64,000 nucleotides of DNA. It comes from Rugamonas brunnea (GTDB taxonomy: Bacteria; Pseudomonadota; Gammaproteobacteria; Burkholderiales; Burkholderiaceae_D). The stretch is taken from the NCBI RefSeq assembly GCF_014042345.1, contig NZ_JACEZT010000002.1:248001-312000 (forward strand), in the 5' to 3' direction. Below are positions 43,480-51,956 of the stretch, one piece after another (position 1 is the first letter of the stretch; each line of letters begins with the position of its first letter). Below the pieces are notes generated by a model that was given only the letters and a program-made list of their open reading frames with translations, made no database searches and had not been told where the DNA came from. The translations under genes and the position numbers were made by a program.

Positions 43480-44292
43480 TCAGGCCGGCAGGGCCACGGT
43501 GGACGCGGGGGCTGCGGCGGGCTGGCCCAGGCCGCGCGAGATCAGGTCGGCCATCAGCAAGTCCATGCTGTGCGACAGGGCCTGGTCGGCCAGCTGGTTC
43601 TCGCGCGGGCCCAGGTAGGCGTCGTCGAACACGCCGAACTTGACGGCCATGCCGGCCACCGCGCGCCCGTTCTGCCACACCTCCATGTCGGCCACCACGC
43701 TCACGCGGTCCGCGCGGGGGCGCTGCAGGTCCAGCAGCGTGTAGCGGATGGTGGCCGGCAACGGGAACGCGAACTGCAGGAAGCGCATGTTCATCTCATT
43801 GATCACGAAGTAGCGCTTGGCCGGCGCGTCGGCGCCCATGCAGTGCGCCTCCGTGGTGGCGATGAACATCTGGCGGCACGCTTCGGTCAGCACCATGCCC
43901 TGCACGTGCAGGCCGGTCAGGTGGTCGAGCATCAGTTCGCTGCGGGCGTCGATCAGCAGGTCCGCTTCGAAGTGGCTGTCGTCGATCTTGCGCGGCACGG
44001 AGATCAGCACGTTCTGGTCCTGGTGCTTGTGCGACAGCGCATGGCCGGCGCGGCTGTGGCGGTTCAGTTCATTCCAGCAGGCGAATTCCTGGCCCAGGCC
44101 CAGGCTGATGGCCAGGCAGTAGGCATGGTCGATCTGCATGCCGCTCAAGCCCTGGCCGGCCACCAGGGTCTTGCCGCGCAGGGCCTCGACCCGGTTGTGG
44201 CGCAGTTGATCGAGCAGGGTCTGGTAGGCCAGCACGCCCGGTTTTTGTACGAATTTGTTGAAGTCTTCAGCGATAACGAGTTGCAGGTTCAT
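43480..44292 (-). CDS. AfsA-like hotdog protein (gamma-butyrolactone synthase family)
   Basis: A 270-residue protein that I match to the AfsA family by sequence pattern: HKHQDQNVLIS (88-98), FEADLLIDARSELMLDHLTG with the Asp-His-x-x-Gly turn at 123-127, and LTEACRQMF (135-143), where AfsA has a Glu-Ala-x-Arg-Gln helix. A second, weaker repeat spans about 162-225 (MRFLQFAFPL, VVADMEVWQNGRAVAGMAVKFG). Streptomyces AfsA (about 300 residues, two repeats) condenses a beta-ketoacyl thioester with dihydroxyacetone phosphate. AAAGGAGG precedes the ATG at 44292. It is embedded in an efflux operon under a MarR regulator. Confidence 0.75.
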   Translation of the reverse strand: MNLQLVIAEDFNKFVQKPGVLAYQTLLDQLRHNRVEALRGKTLVAGQGLSGMQIDHAYCLAISLGLGQEFACWNELNRHSRAGHALSHKHQDQNVLISVPRKIDDSHFEADLLIDARSELMLDHLTGLHVQGMVLTEACRQMFIATTEAHCMGADAPAKRYFVINEMNMRFLQFAFPLPATIRYTLLDLQRPRADRVSVVADMEVWQNGRAVAGMAVKFGVFDDAYLGPRENQLADQALSHSMDLLMADLISRGLGQPAAAPASTVALPA

Positions 44293-44353
44293 AAAATCCT
44301 CCTTTAAGAAAGTGAATGGAAAAGTGCAATGCCTTCGGTCCGAAGCGCCAGGC

Positions 44354-45019
44354 TCAAGCCAGGGCGGCGTGCCCCATCAACCAACTGTCATGCAGCCATT
44401 TCTCGGTCTGGCGCAGGCTGCGGGTGAAATCCCAGACGATGTCGCGTTCAAAGGTCAGCACCACGCCGTTGGGGCCGACGATGATCCAGAAGTAGCGTCC
44501 GTCGCGCTCGTTGCGGCACTTGACCTTCATGCCCGTCAGCGTGTGGGTGCGGACCCGGCCGTCGGCCGCCGTGGTGTGCAGTGTTTCGTCGTGCGGCTGT
44601 ACCCATTGCAGCGCCATGCCCGGCAGCAGGTCCGGCGCCTGCTGCTCCAGGTAAGCATGGGCGATGCGCTGGGCCTGGGCCACGCTGGGCAGCGCGCCGT
44701 GGCACTGGGCCGCGCTGAACCATGTCTTGCCCAGCAACTGGCCCGACGGCGCCAGCACCATGCTGTAGTGTTCGCCGCCAAGGCCGCCGTTCTGGCCGTC
44801 GTTACGCTCGTAGCGCAGGTGCCAGGCGGGGGCGCCGTCCAGCGTGACGGGATTCACGCTGGCCAGGGTCTCGAAGCCGGCCGGCGGACGCAGGCGCGCG
44901 TCGAGGCGCACGGGCAGCGGCTGGCTTTGCTCGGCCAGGAGGTCGGCCACGGGTGCGGCCAGGTGGTCGGCCAGCGGGGCGGCCAGGTGGTCGTTGGCGG
45001 CGGTGGTGTTCGGTTTCAT
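44354..45019 (-). CDS. protein of unknown function in the AfsA operon
   Basis: A 221-residue protein without signal peptide or membrane segment. Residues 10-30 carry a short repeat (HLAAPLADHLAAPVADLLA). The rest is a compact domain with SVAQAQRIAHAYLEQQAP, which weakly recalls PepSY-type repeats, and a conserved-looking aromatic tail YFWIIVGPNGVVLTFERD and TEKWLHDSWL. I do not recognise the family. AAGGAG precedes the ATG. It lies 61 nt before the AfsA-like gene and 28 nt after the MFS gene, clearly in the operon. Confidence 0.75.
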   Translation of the reverse strand: MKPNTTAANDHLAAPLADHLAAPVADLLAEQSQPLPVRLDARLRPPAGFETLASVNPVTLDGAPAWHLRYERNDGQNGGLGGEHYSMVLAPSGQLLGKTWFSAAQCHGALPSVAQAQRIAHAYLEQQAPDLLPGMALQWVQPHDETLHTTAADGRVRTHTLTGMKVKCRNERDGRYFWIIVGPNGVVLTFERDIVWDFTRSLRQTEKWLHDSWLMGHAALA

Positions 45020-45047
45020 CGTGCTTCTCCTTTCAGGATGGGGGCGG

Positions 45048-46235
45048 TCAGCGGGGCGCCACGGCGGCGCCGGCGGCCAGCCGGCCGGTGGGCAAACTGA
45101 CGATCAGGGCGCCGGCCACCAGCAGGGCCAGGCAGCCGAAGTAGCGGGTGGCCGGCAGCGGGGCGGCCGTGCTGGCCAGCCATGGACCGAGGCTGGCGCC
45201 GCTGAACAGCACGAAGGTGTACAGCGATACGGCCTGGCCACGCCAGCTGGCCTCGGCCAGGGCACTGGTGCGGGCGATCAGGCTCGGCACGCTGATGCCC
45301 ACGCCAGCCACGAACAGCACGCTGGCGGCCAGCGTGGTGGCCAGCTTGCCGCCCGCGCCGCTGGCGATGGCGGCCATGGCCAGCCCGGCGGCGGCCGTGG
45401 CCAGGCCCACGTTCACCATGCGCTGGGCGCCGAAGCGGGGCAGCAGTACGGCCACGGCCAGCGGCATCAGGAAGCCGGGCACGGCGATGGCACGCACGGC
45501 CAGCGGGCTCAGGTTGGCGGCCCGCAGCGCGGCGCCCAGGTGGTGGTCCAGGCCCAGGTAGAAGGCCACGAAGCTCATCATCAGGGGCAGGGCGGCGCCG
45601 TACACGGTGCGCAGGGCGGGCTGGCGCAGCACCCGCAGCAGGCCGCTGTAGCTGGCCAGCAGCGGCGTGGTGACGGGGGCGCGCAATTCCTGCGGCAGGC
45701 GGGCCAGCATCCAGGCCGTGACCAGGTAGATCGGGCAGGGCAGGGCCACGGCCCAGCCGAAGCCGTAGGCGGCGCCGGCCAGGCCGCCGTAGATCTGGCC
45801 CACCAGGCCGGCCAGCAGGAAGGCCGTGCTCAGCCATGCCAGGCCCCACAGGCGCAGCCGGCCCGGCAGCGCTTCGGCCAGGAAGGCCAGCGCGGCCGGC
45901 GGGAAGGCGGCCGTGGCCAGGCCTTGCAGGGCGCGCCCCGCGTACAGTTCGGCGGGCGTGCTGGCCTGGCTCAGCAGCAGGGTGGTCGCCGTCAGGGCCA
46001 GCAGGCCGCCCACCATGACGGGCTTGCGGCCGACGCGGTCCGATAGCGGGCCGAACAGCAGGAAGCCGCTGGCGTAGGCGAAGCTGAACGCACCCAGGGC
46101 GGCGCCGGCGCCGGCCGCGTCCAGCCCGAACTGGCGGCCGATCTGGCCCAGCAGCGGCAGCGGCAGGTAGAGCTGGGACACGGCGGCCAGGCCGCACAGC
46201 GCCAGCAGGGTCAACACGGCAACCGGATGTTTCAT
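45048..46235 (-). CDS. MFS transporter (YnfM/arabinose-efflux type, DHA1)
   Basis: A 395-residue major-facilitator protein, consistent with 12 membrane segments. Motif A GPLSDRVGRKPVM lies after the second segment, and LPLLGQIGRQFGL near the first is characteristic of the family. It is the first gene of the operon, with AAGGAT upstream of the ATG at 46235 and tandem promoters 51 and 159 nt further up. It is a second exporter beside EmrAB; substrate unknown. Confidence 0.9.
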   Translation of the reverse strand: MKHPVAVLTLLALCGLAAVSQLYLPLPLLGQIGRQFGLDAAGAGAALGAFSFAYASGFLLFGPLSDRVGRKPVMVGGLLALTATTLLLSQASTPAELYAGRALQGLATAAFPPAALAFLAEALPGRLRLWGLAWLSTAFLLAGLVGQIYGGLAGAAYGFGWAVALPCPIYLVTAWMLARLPQELRAPVTTPLLASYSGLLRVLRQPALRTVYGAALPLMMSFVAFYLGLDHHLGAALRAANLSPLAVRAIAVPGFLMPLAVAVLLPRFGAQRMVNVGLATAAAGLAMAAIASGAGGKLATTLAASVLFVAGVGISVPSLIARTSALAEASWRGQAVSLYTFVLFSGASLGPWLASTAAPLPATRYFGCLALLVAGALIVSLPTGRLAAGAAVAPR

Positions 46236-46285
46236 CGTCTATCCTTTCGTTGGCTATTAATACGACAGCTTTTAATTAGCTAGGC

Positions 46286-46315
46286 ACTATGTAGTAAGCT
46301 AAATAAATCCGTCAA
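46286..46315 (-). promoter_or_regulatory. proximal promoter/operator of the AfsA-efflux operon
   Basis: Minus-strand -35 TTGACG (46315-46310), spacer 18, -10 CATAGT (46291-46286). The spacer and -10 coincide with the 19-bp element CTATGTAGNNNGCTAAATA (plus strand, 46287-46305), so a bound repressor would block polymerase. A TTAGC half-site lies at 46276-46280. Confidence 0.6.
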
Positions 46316-46393
46316 AAAAAACTGGCGTCGCCAGCGGGTTGAATAAATTGTTATTCAGTCATGATTTCAATATTAGCATAAAAATAGCGCTTA

Positions 46394-46423
46394 ACTATGT
46401 AGCTTGCTAAATATTTTGCGCAA
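46394..46423 (-). promoter_or_regulatory. distal promoter/operator copy of the AfsA-efflux operon
   Basis: The same arrangement 108 bp further upstream: -35 TTGCGC (46423-46418), spacer 18, -10 CATAGT (46399-46394), with the second 19-bp element at 46395-46413 (16 of 19 identical). It contains the dyad TAGC-TT-GCTA (46400-46409). Confidence 0.6.
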
Positions 46424-46478
46424 AAAAAATCCCTACCTTCTGGGCCGCGCGGCGCCTGCCGCCCGGCCCCGGCCGGCC

Positions 46479-46991
46479 TCAGGCGGTCACCGCCTTGATG
46501 TCGGCCATGCTGGTGTTGAGCTTGCGCATCAGGTTGCGCAACTGTTCGCGCTCCTGGGGGCTGAACACGCTCATCAGCTGCGCCACCCAGCTGTAATGCT
46601 CGGGCAGGGCTTCGGCCAGCAAGGCTTCGCCGGCCGGCAGCAGCCGCACCACCCAGGCGCGGCGGTCGCCCACGTCCTGCTCGCGGCGGCACAGCTTGGC
46701 TTGTTCCAGGCGGTCGACGATGCCCGTCATGGTGGGCGACGATACGCTCACCCCTTCGGCCAGCCGGCCCACGCCCAGTCCGCCGGGGCTGCGCTTAAGC
46801 AGCAGCAGCACGAAGAACTTGGTCTGCGACAGGCCATGGCGGGCCAGGTTCACTTCGAACTCGGCCATCATGTCGCTGCAACTGCGCGATAGCAGCAGCC
46901 ACGTTTGCAAGCCCTCGACATCGGGATTCGGATAGAGCTTGGCAAATTGCGACAAGGTATCGAAGCTGGGTAAATCCTTGAGTTCCAACAT
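46479..46991 (-). CDS. MarR-family transcriptional regulator
   Basis: A 170-residue winged-helix regulator. The DNA-binding part is GLGVGRLAEGVSVSSPTMTGIVDRLEQAKLCRREQDVGDRRAW, with the wing DRR typical of MarR. It lies directly upstream of, and in the same direction as, the AfsA-efflux operon. A dyad TTAGC-GT-GCTAA lies 36 nt before its own start and related sites lie at the operon promoters, so it probably represses itself and the operon and responds to a hydrophobic ligand. The ATG at 46991 has no clear ribosome-binding site. Confidence 0.93.
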   Translation of the reverse strand: MLELKDLPSFDTLSQFAKLYPNPDVEGLQTWLLLSRSCSDMMAEFEVNLARHGLSQTKFFVLLLLKRSPGGLGVGRLAEGVSVSSPTMTGIVDRLEQAKLCRREQDVGDRRAWVVRLLPAGEALLAEALPEHYSWVAQLMSVFSPQEREQLRNLMRKLNTSMADIKAVTA

Positions 46992-47026
46992 GGTGGTGTC
47001 TCGTTTGATTAGTAGTTGGATAAATA

Positions 47027-47040
47027 TTAGCGTGCTAAAT
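47027..47040. promoter_or_regulatory. MarR-type operator upstream of marR
   Basis: TTAGC (47027-47031), GT, GCTAA (47034-47038) is a perfect 5-bp dyad with a 2-bp spacer, extended by AT. The core TAGCNTGCTAAAT is shared with the site at 46400-46412 (12 of 13 identical). Autoregulation is inferred. Confidence 0.65.
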
Positions 47041-47186
47041 TGTGGCTGTCAAAAGAATTTTTTGTCTTTTTGCTTAGATGCCGTCGCGCCCGGGTGACGG
47101 ACGGGGGCGTTAGCGCGTTTGGGCCACGCACGGCGGGCCGGCTGGGGTAAGATCATGCCAGCATTTTTCCGGGGAAAGGAACGCGC

Positions 47187-47954
47187 ATGCAGGCAGCCGT
47201 CAATCTGTGGCCCTTGATCGGGGTGGCCGTGATCGTGGCCGGCTTCGCGTTGCGGCTTCATCCGGTGCTGGTGGTGGTGGCCGCCTGCGCCGCCACCGGC
47301 GTAGCCGTCGCCATGCCGCCCGGCGACTGGCTGGCCGCGCTGGGCACGGCCTTCGTCAAGACCCGCAACCTGCCCCTGATCCTGCTGTTGCCACTGGCCG
47401 CCATCGGCCTGCTGGAGCGCTACGGCCTGCGCGAGCATGCCCAGGCCGTGGTGACCCGCATCCGCTCGGCCACCACGGGCCGGCTGTTGATCGCCTACCT
47501 GCTGGCGCGCGAGCTGAGCGCCGCTTTCGGCCTGACCAGTCTCGGCGGCCATCCCACCATGGTGCGCCCGCTGGTGGCGCCCATGGCCGAAGGCGTGGCC
47601 GCCGCCCGCCATCCGGGCTTGAGCGAAGTGCTGCGCCAGCGCATCCGCGCCATGGCCGCCGCCACCGACAACGTCGGCCTGTTCTTCGGCGAGGATATCT
47701 TCGTCGCCTTCGGCGCCATCGTGCTGATGCAGACCATCCTGCGCGGCGAGGGGCTGGAAGTCGATCCGCTGCGCATGGCGCTGTGGGGCATCCCGACGGC
47801 CGTCAGCGCCTTCGTGATCCACGCCTGGCGGCTGCGCCGGCTCGACGCGCGCATCGCGCGCGAGGGCGCGCAGGCGCTGGTGCGCGCGGCCGCGTCGGAA
47901 CCGGCGCGCCACCGCCAGGCGCCGGACGGCAGCGCGGCAGGAGACGGCGCATGA
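47187..47954 (+). CDS. DUF969 membrane protein
   Basis: A 255-residue inner-membrane protein with several hydrophobic segments and the DUF969 features KTRNLPLILLLPLAAIGLLERYGLREHA and GLTSLGGHPTMVRPLVAPMAEG. It is always found beside DUF979 and often beside pyroglutamyl peptidase, as here. The two probably form a transporter, possibly for a small peptide or pyroglutamate; function is not established. AAAGGA precedes the ATG, and the stop overlaps the next start by 4 nt. Confidence 0.88.
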   Translation: MQAAVNLWPLIGVAVIVAGFALRLHPVLVVVAACAATGVAVAMPPGDWLAALGTAFVKTRNLPLILLLPLAAIGLLERYGLREHAQAVVTRIRSATTGRLLIAYLLARELSAAFGLTSLGGHPTMVRPLVAPMAEGVAAARHPGLSEVLRQRIRAMAAATDNVGLFFGEDIFVAFGAIVLMQTILRGEGLEVDPLRMALWGIPTAVSAFVIHAWRLRRLDARIAREGAQALVRAAASEPARHRQAPDGSAAGDGA

Positions 47955-48907
47955 CCATCACCCTCGATTTCTTCTACCTGGTGGTCGGCGCCATGCTGCT
48001 GCTGATCGCCCTCATGACGCTGCGCGACCGCCACCACCCGCGCCGTCACGCGGCCGCCTTGTTCTGGGGCCTGTACGCGCTGGTCTACCTGGCCGGCGAG
48101 CGCCTGCCGCCGCAAGTGGTGGGGCTGGCCATGGTGGTGATGGCGCTGCTGGCCGGTTTTGGCGGCGTGCTGCCGGGGCGCCACGGCGAACGGCCGGCCG
48201 CCGAACGGGCCGCCAGCGCCCGCCGGCTGGGACACCGCCTGCTGCTGCCGGCGCTGCTGATCCCCGCCGTCACCATCGCCGGCGCCACGCTGCTCAAGCA
48301 GGCGCAAGTCGGTGGCCAGCCGCTGCTGGAGGCGAAGAATCTGACGCTGGTGTGCCTCGGTTGCGGCGCGCTGCTGGCCGTGGCGGCGGCCTGCTGGCTG
48401 ACCCGCGCCACCCCGGCCCAGGCACTGCGCGAGGCGCGCCGCCTGGTCGACAGCATGGGCTGGGCCGTGGTGCTGCCGCACATGCTGGCCGTGCTGGGAC
48501 TGTTGTTCGTGCAGGCCGGCGTCGGCAAGGCCGTGGCCCATGTCGTCACGCAGTGGATCGCGCTCGACACCCGGCTGGCGGCGGTGGCCGTGTACTGCGT
48601 GGGCATGGCCTTGTTCACGATCGTGATGGGAAATGGCTTCGCCGCCTTCCCCGTGATGACGGGCGGCGTGGGCATCCCGGTGCTGGTGGAGGTGTACCAT
48701 GCGGATCCGGCCGTGATGGCGGCCATCGGCATGTTCAGCGCCTACTGCGGCACCCTGATGACGCCGATGGCGGCCAATTTCAACATCGTGCCGGCGGCCT
48801 TGCTGGAGCTGGACGACAAGCATGGCGTGATCAAGGCGCAGTGGCCCACCGCCTTGCCGCTATTGGCCGTCAACATCGGCCTGTTGTATTTTTTGATGTA
48901 CCGGTAA
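47951..48907 (+). CDS. DUF979 membrane protein
   Basis: A 318-residue membrane protein with many hydrophobic segments. GNGFAAFPVMTGGVGIPVLVE and the following FSAYCGTLMTPMAANFNIVPAALLE are characteristic of DUF979 and recall ion-coupled permeases. The ATG at 47951 overlaps the DUF969 stop. It sits 14 nt before pcp. The DUF969/DUF979 pair is likely a two-component permease; the substrate is a guess. Confidence 0.88.
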   Translation: MTITLDFFYLVVGAMLLLIALMTLRDRHHPRRHAAALFWGLYALVYLAGERLPPQVVGLAMVVMALLAGFGGVLPGRHGERPAAERAASARRLGHRLLLPALLIPAVTIAGATLLKQAQVGGQPLLEAKNLTLVCLGCGALLAVAAACWLTRATPAQALREARRLVDSMGWAVVLPHMLAVLGLLFVQAGVGKAVAHVVTQWIALDTRLAAVAVYCVGMALFTIVMGNGFAAFPVMTGGVGIPVLVEVYHADPAVMAAIGMFSAYCGTLMTPMAANFNIVPAALLELDDKHGVIKAQWPTALPLLAVNIGLLYFLMYR

Positions 48908-48921
48908 CCGGAGTGAAATGC

Positions 48922-49572
48922 ATGAACAAGATCATATTGTTGACTGGTTTTGAACCGTTCAACAACGAAGACATCAACCCGTCGTGGGAAGCCGTGCGCG
49001 TGCTGGGCGACTGGCAGGAGGGCGATTTCACGGTGGTGGCGCGCCAGCTGCCGTGCGCGTTCGGCGTGGCCAGCAAGCTGCTGCACCATATCGTGGAGGA
49101 GGTCCAGCCCAGCGTCGTGATCATGGTGGGGCAGGCCGGCGGCCGGGTCGACATGTCGGTCGAGCGCATCGCCATCAATGTCGACGACGCGCCCATCCAG
49201 GACAACCGCAAGCGCCAGCTGGTGGACGTGCCCGTGGTGGCCGGCGGCCCGGCCGCCTATTTCTCCACGCTGCCGATCAAGGCCATCGTGCACCAGCTGC
49301 GCGAGGCGGGCCTGCCGGCGTCCGTGTCGCAGTCGGCCGGCACCTTCGTGTGCAATCACGTGTTCTACAGCCTGATGCACCAGGCGGCCGATTGGGGCAC
49401 CACCATGCGGGCCGGCCTGATCCACGTGCCCTACCTGCCGCAGCAGGCCGCGCGCCACCCGGGCGCGCCCAGCATGCGGCTGACCGACATGATCGAAGGC
49501 TTGCGCATCGCCGTGCGCACGGTGCTGGCCTACGACGTCGATCTGCGCGAGGCGGGGGGCGTGACGCACTAA
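48922..49572 (+). CDS. pcp: pyroglutamyl-peptidase I
   Basis: Removes N-terminal pyroglutamate from peptides in the cytoplasm. It has 216 residues. The catalytic triad is at the family positions: Glu81 (SVERIAIN), Cys144 (GTFVCNHVFY) and His168 (AGLIHVPYLP). The start is MNKIILLTGFEPF, with GGAG upstream. It is the third gene of a DUF969-DUF979-pcp operon, which suggests that the permease pair brings in its substrate or removes the product. Confidence 0.97.
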   Translation: MNKIILLTGFEPFNNEDINPSWEAVRVLGDWQEGDFTVVARQLPCAFGVASKLLHHIVEEVQPSVVIMVGQAGGRVDMSVERIAINVDDAPIQDNRKRQLVDVPVVAGGPAAYFSTLPIKAIVHQLREAGLPASVSQSAGTFVCNHVFYSLMHQAADWGTTMRAGLIHVPYLPQQAARHPGAPSMRLTDMIEGLRIAVRTVLAYDVDLREAGGVTH

Positions 49573-49761
49573 GCGCTTAGACAGTATTGACCGCATCCGG
49601 GCGCATGGCGGCGCTTGGATGTGTGCGGGATGTGTTGGTATTGCCCCCACTCTTTTCTCTTTCTTTCATCATAATAGTGTTATCAGTATTGCCAACGGGC
49701 TATAATCGTTCCGACGGTAAACACTAGTTGCCGTGAATCCCCTCCGCCCTGGATCTGGCCC

Positions 49762-51561
49762 ATGCATAGCACATTACGCCGCGTCTTGACCGCCATCGTG
49801 TTGGCGTGGGGGATACTGCTGCCCGCGCTGTGCCTGGCGCAGGCGGCACAAGTGCGGCTTGACTACCGCTGCGCTCCGCCATCGCCTTCGCCAGCGCCGG
49901 TGATGCCGGGCTGGCAGGCCGCAGCAGGCTGGCTGCCCGTGCCCGACGCGGGCGCCCTGATCGCGCGTGGCGACGCTTGCTGGCTGCGGGTCGCCGCCGC
50001 CGGCGCGCTGGCGGCGCCGCAGGCGGAATACCTGGTGTTGCAGCACTCGACCATGCTGCACATGACCCTGTTCGACAGCGGCGGGCGCCAGCTGCCCGTC
50101 GGCACCGCCCGCACCGATGCGGGCGGCGCGCTGGAGCAGGGCTGGCGCACGCTGTTGCCGCTGGCCGGGCTGCAGGCCGCGCCTTTCTATCTCAAACTCG
50201 ATTCATCCAATCCCGCCTTTCCCGAGCGCGTGATCGCGCGCGGGCAGGGGCCCTTGCCCGCCGTGTTGCAGGAGCAGCAGCGCACGCTGATGACGACGAT
50301 GCTGGCGTCCACCTTGCTGCTCACCTCGGCCATGTTCACCGCCGCCTTCGGGCTGGCCTTGCGCGAGCGCGAATTCGGCGAATACGCGGGCTATTCATTC
50401 GCGCTGGGCCTGTCGTTGCTGTGTTACGCGCGGCTGGACGTGATGCTGCTGGACGTCGATGCCGGTTGGCTGTGGCAGCTGGCCACGCCGCTGTCGACCT
50501 GTTTGCTGTGCTGGCTGGCGCTGCATTTCGGCCGCTTCGCGCGCAGCAGCGTGTGGCTGGCGCGCGCGCTGCATATGGTGATCGCCGTCGATGTCGCCCT
50601 GATGGGTTGGTCGCTGCTGGCGCTGGCCGGCGTGCCCCTGCCCATGCCGCCGATGGACCGTTTCGAGTTCGAGAATCGGCAGGACATGGTGGTCGAATCG
50701 CTCATCATGCTCGGCGGTTGGCTGGGCTGGCGGCGCGCCGAGCAGGACAGCCAGGATGGCTTGCTGCTCATGCTGGGCCTGGCGCCGTCGCTGTACATTG
50801 ACCTGGTGCACCAGCTGTGGGACCCCTGGCTGGCGCCCTGGCTGCGGGCAGGCTGGGGCTACACGCTGCCGTCCGGCGTCGATTACGCCATCCACTTCAA
50901 CGGCGCGCTCACCTGGCTGCCGTTGCCGGCCATGTTCTGCTTCGCGCTGGCGCGCCGCGCGCTGCGCCTGCACCGCGCGCTGGGCGAGGAACGCTTGCAG
51001 CTGGAGGCGCGCGTCGCGCTGCGCACCCAGGAACTGCGCAGCGCCAACGCGGAACTGGAGCAGCGGGCCAGCACCGATGAACTGACAGGCCTGCCGAACC
51101 GGCGCCGCATGATGGAATGGATCGAACACGAGATCGAGCGCGCGCGCCGCTATGGCCACGAACTGACCTTGTGCATGCTCGACATCGACCACTTCAAGCG
51201 CATCAACGACGAGCATGGCCACATGGCGGGCGACCGCGCGCTGGTGGCCATCGCCAACGTGTTGGGCAGCACCATGCGCGGCGCCGACCTGATCGCCCGC
51301 TTCGGCGGCGAGGAATTCGTGCTGTTGCTGGCCAATACGGGACCGCAGGTGGCGGTGGAGCTGGTGGAACGCCTGCGCGCGTCGGTGGCGGCCATGCCGC
51401 TGCGGGGCGACGATGGCTGCCACTACAGCATGACCGTCAGCGTCGGCGTGGCGGCGCTGGAAACGGGCGGCAGCGACAGTATCTCGCGCCTGCTGCTGCG
51501 CGCCGACCAGGCCCTGTACCGCGCCAAGAACGGCGGGCGCAATTGTGTGATGGTGGCCTGA
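49762..51561 (+). CDS. membrane-bound diguanylate cyclase (GGDEF)
   Basis: Makes c-di-GMP from GTP. The 599-residue protein has a signal peptide (cut near LAQAA), a periplasmic sensor part (about 28-170), a 7TM-like membrane block (about 180-405), a short coiled coil and a GGDEF domain. The active site is GGEEF (515-519) with an intact inhibitory site RGAD (506-509) five residues before it. No phosphodiesterase is adjacent. TATAAT lies at 49701-49706 in the 189-nt upstream gap. It pairs functionally with the HD-GYP protein only by signalling molecule, not by location. Confidence 0.92.
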   Translation: MHSTLRRVLTAIVLAWGILLPALCLAQAAQVRLDYRCAPPSPSPAPVMPGWQAAAGWLPVPDAGALIARGDACWLRVAAAGALAAPQAEYLVLQHSTMLHMTLFDSGGRQLPVGTARTDAGGALEQGWRTLLPLAGLQAAPFYLKLDSSNPAFPERVIARGQGPLPAVLQEQQRTLMTTMLASTLLLTSAMFTAAFGLALREREFGEYAGYSFALGLSLLCYARLDVMLLDVDAGWLWQLATPLSTCLLCWLALHFGRFARSSVWLARALHMVIAVDVALMGWSLLALAGVPLPMPPMDRFEFENRQDMVVESLIMLGGWLGWRRAEQDSQDGLLLMLGLAPSLYIDLVHQLWDPWLAPWLRAGWGYTLPSGVDYAIHFNGALTWLPLPAMFCFALARRALRLHRALGEERLQLEARVALRTQELRSANAELEQRASTDELTGLPNRRRMMEWIEHEIERARRYGHELTLCMLDIDHFKRINDEHGHMAGDRALVAIANVLGSTMRGADLIARFGGEEFVLLLANTGPQVAVELVERLRASVAAMPLRGDDGCHYSMTVSVGVAALETGGSDSISRLLLRADQALYRAKNGGRNCVMVA

Positions 51562-51610
51562 ACGGCGGCCGGCCTGGCTACCGGCTTTCCGTTCCCGGCC
51601 GGCTCTGTGT

Positions 51611-51946
51611 TTATTTCGCGCCGCTGGCGGGCGGGCGCTCGGCGCCATAGGTCTTGACCAGGTAGTCGACCATGTCGGCCATCTCGCTTTCCGGGAACGG
51701 CGCGCCGAACGGCTTTTTCATTTTCTTGACGGTGGCTTCCCAATAGGCGCGGGGCAATTGGGGCGGCTGGCTCTGGATGTAGTGCACCGAATGGCACAAC
51801 ATGCAGTTGCGCTGCACCAGCGCATAGCCGGGCAGGGTGCTGGGTTTGAACAGGGCCGTCTCGGGCGGCAGGTCGATGCTGGCCGCGGGCGCGGCCGGCG
51901 CGGCCAGCGCCGCGGACAGGGACAGGGCAAACAGGATGGGGCGCAT
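51611..51946 (-). CDS. mono-haem cytochrome c, SorB-like
   Basis: A 111-residue exported cytochrome with signal peptide ending APAAPA/ASI and one haem site CMLCH. The axial Met is probably in the segment SEMADMVDYL. Start chosen at 51946 with GAGGAG upstream; a longer frame up to 51991 overlaps the SorA gene and lacks a signal peptide. It lies 10 nt after the SorA-like gene and is its likely electron acceptor. Confidence 0.9.
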   Translation of the reverse strand: MRPILFALSLSAALAAPAAPAASIDLPPETALFKPSTLPGYALVQRNCMLCHSVHYIQSQPPQLPRAYWEATVKKMKKPFGAPFPESEMADMVDYLVKTYGAERPPASGAK

Positions 51947-51956
51947 GCGGTGCTCC

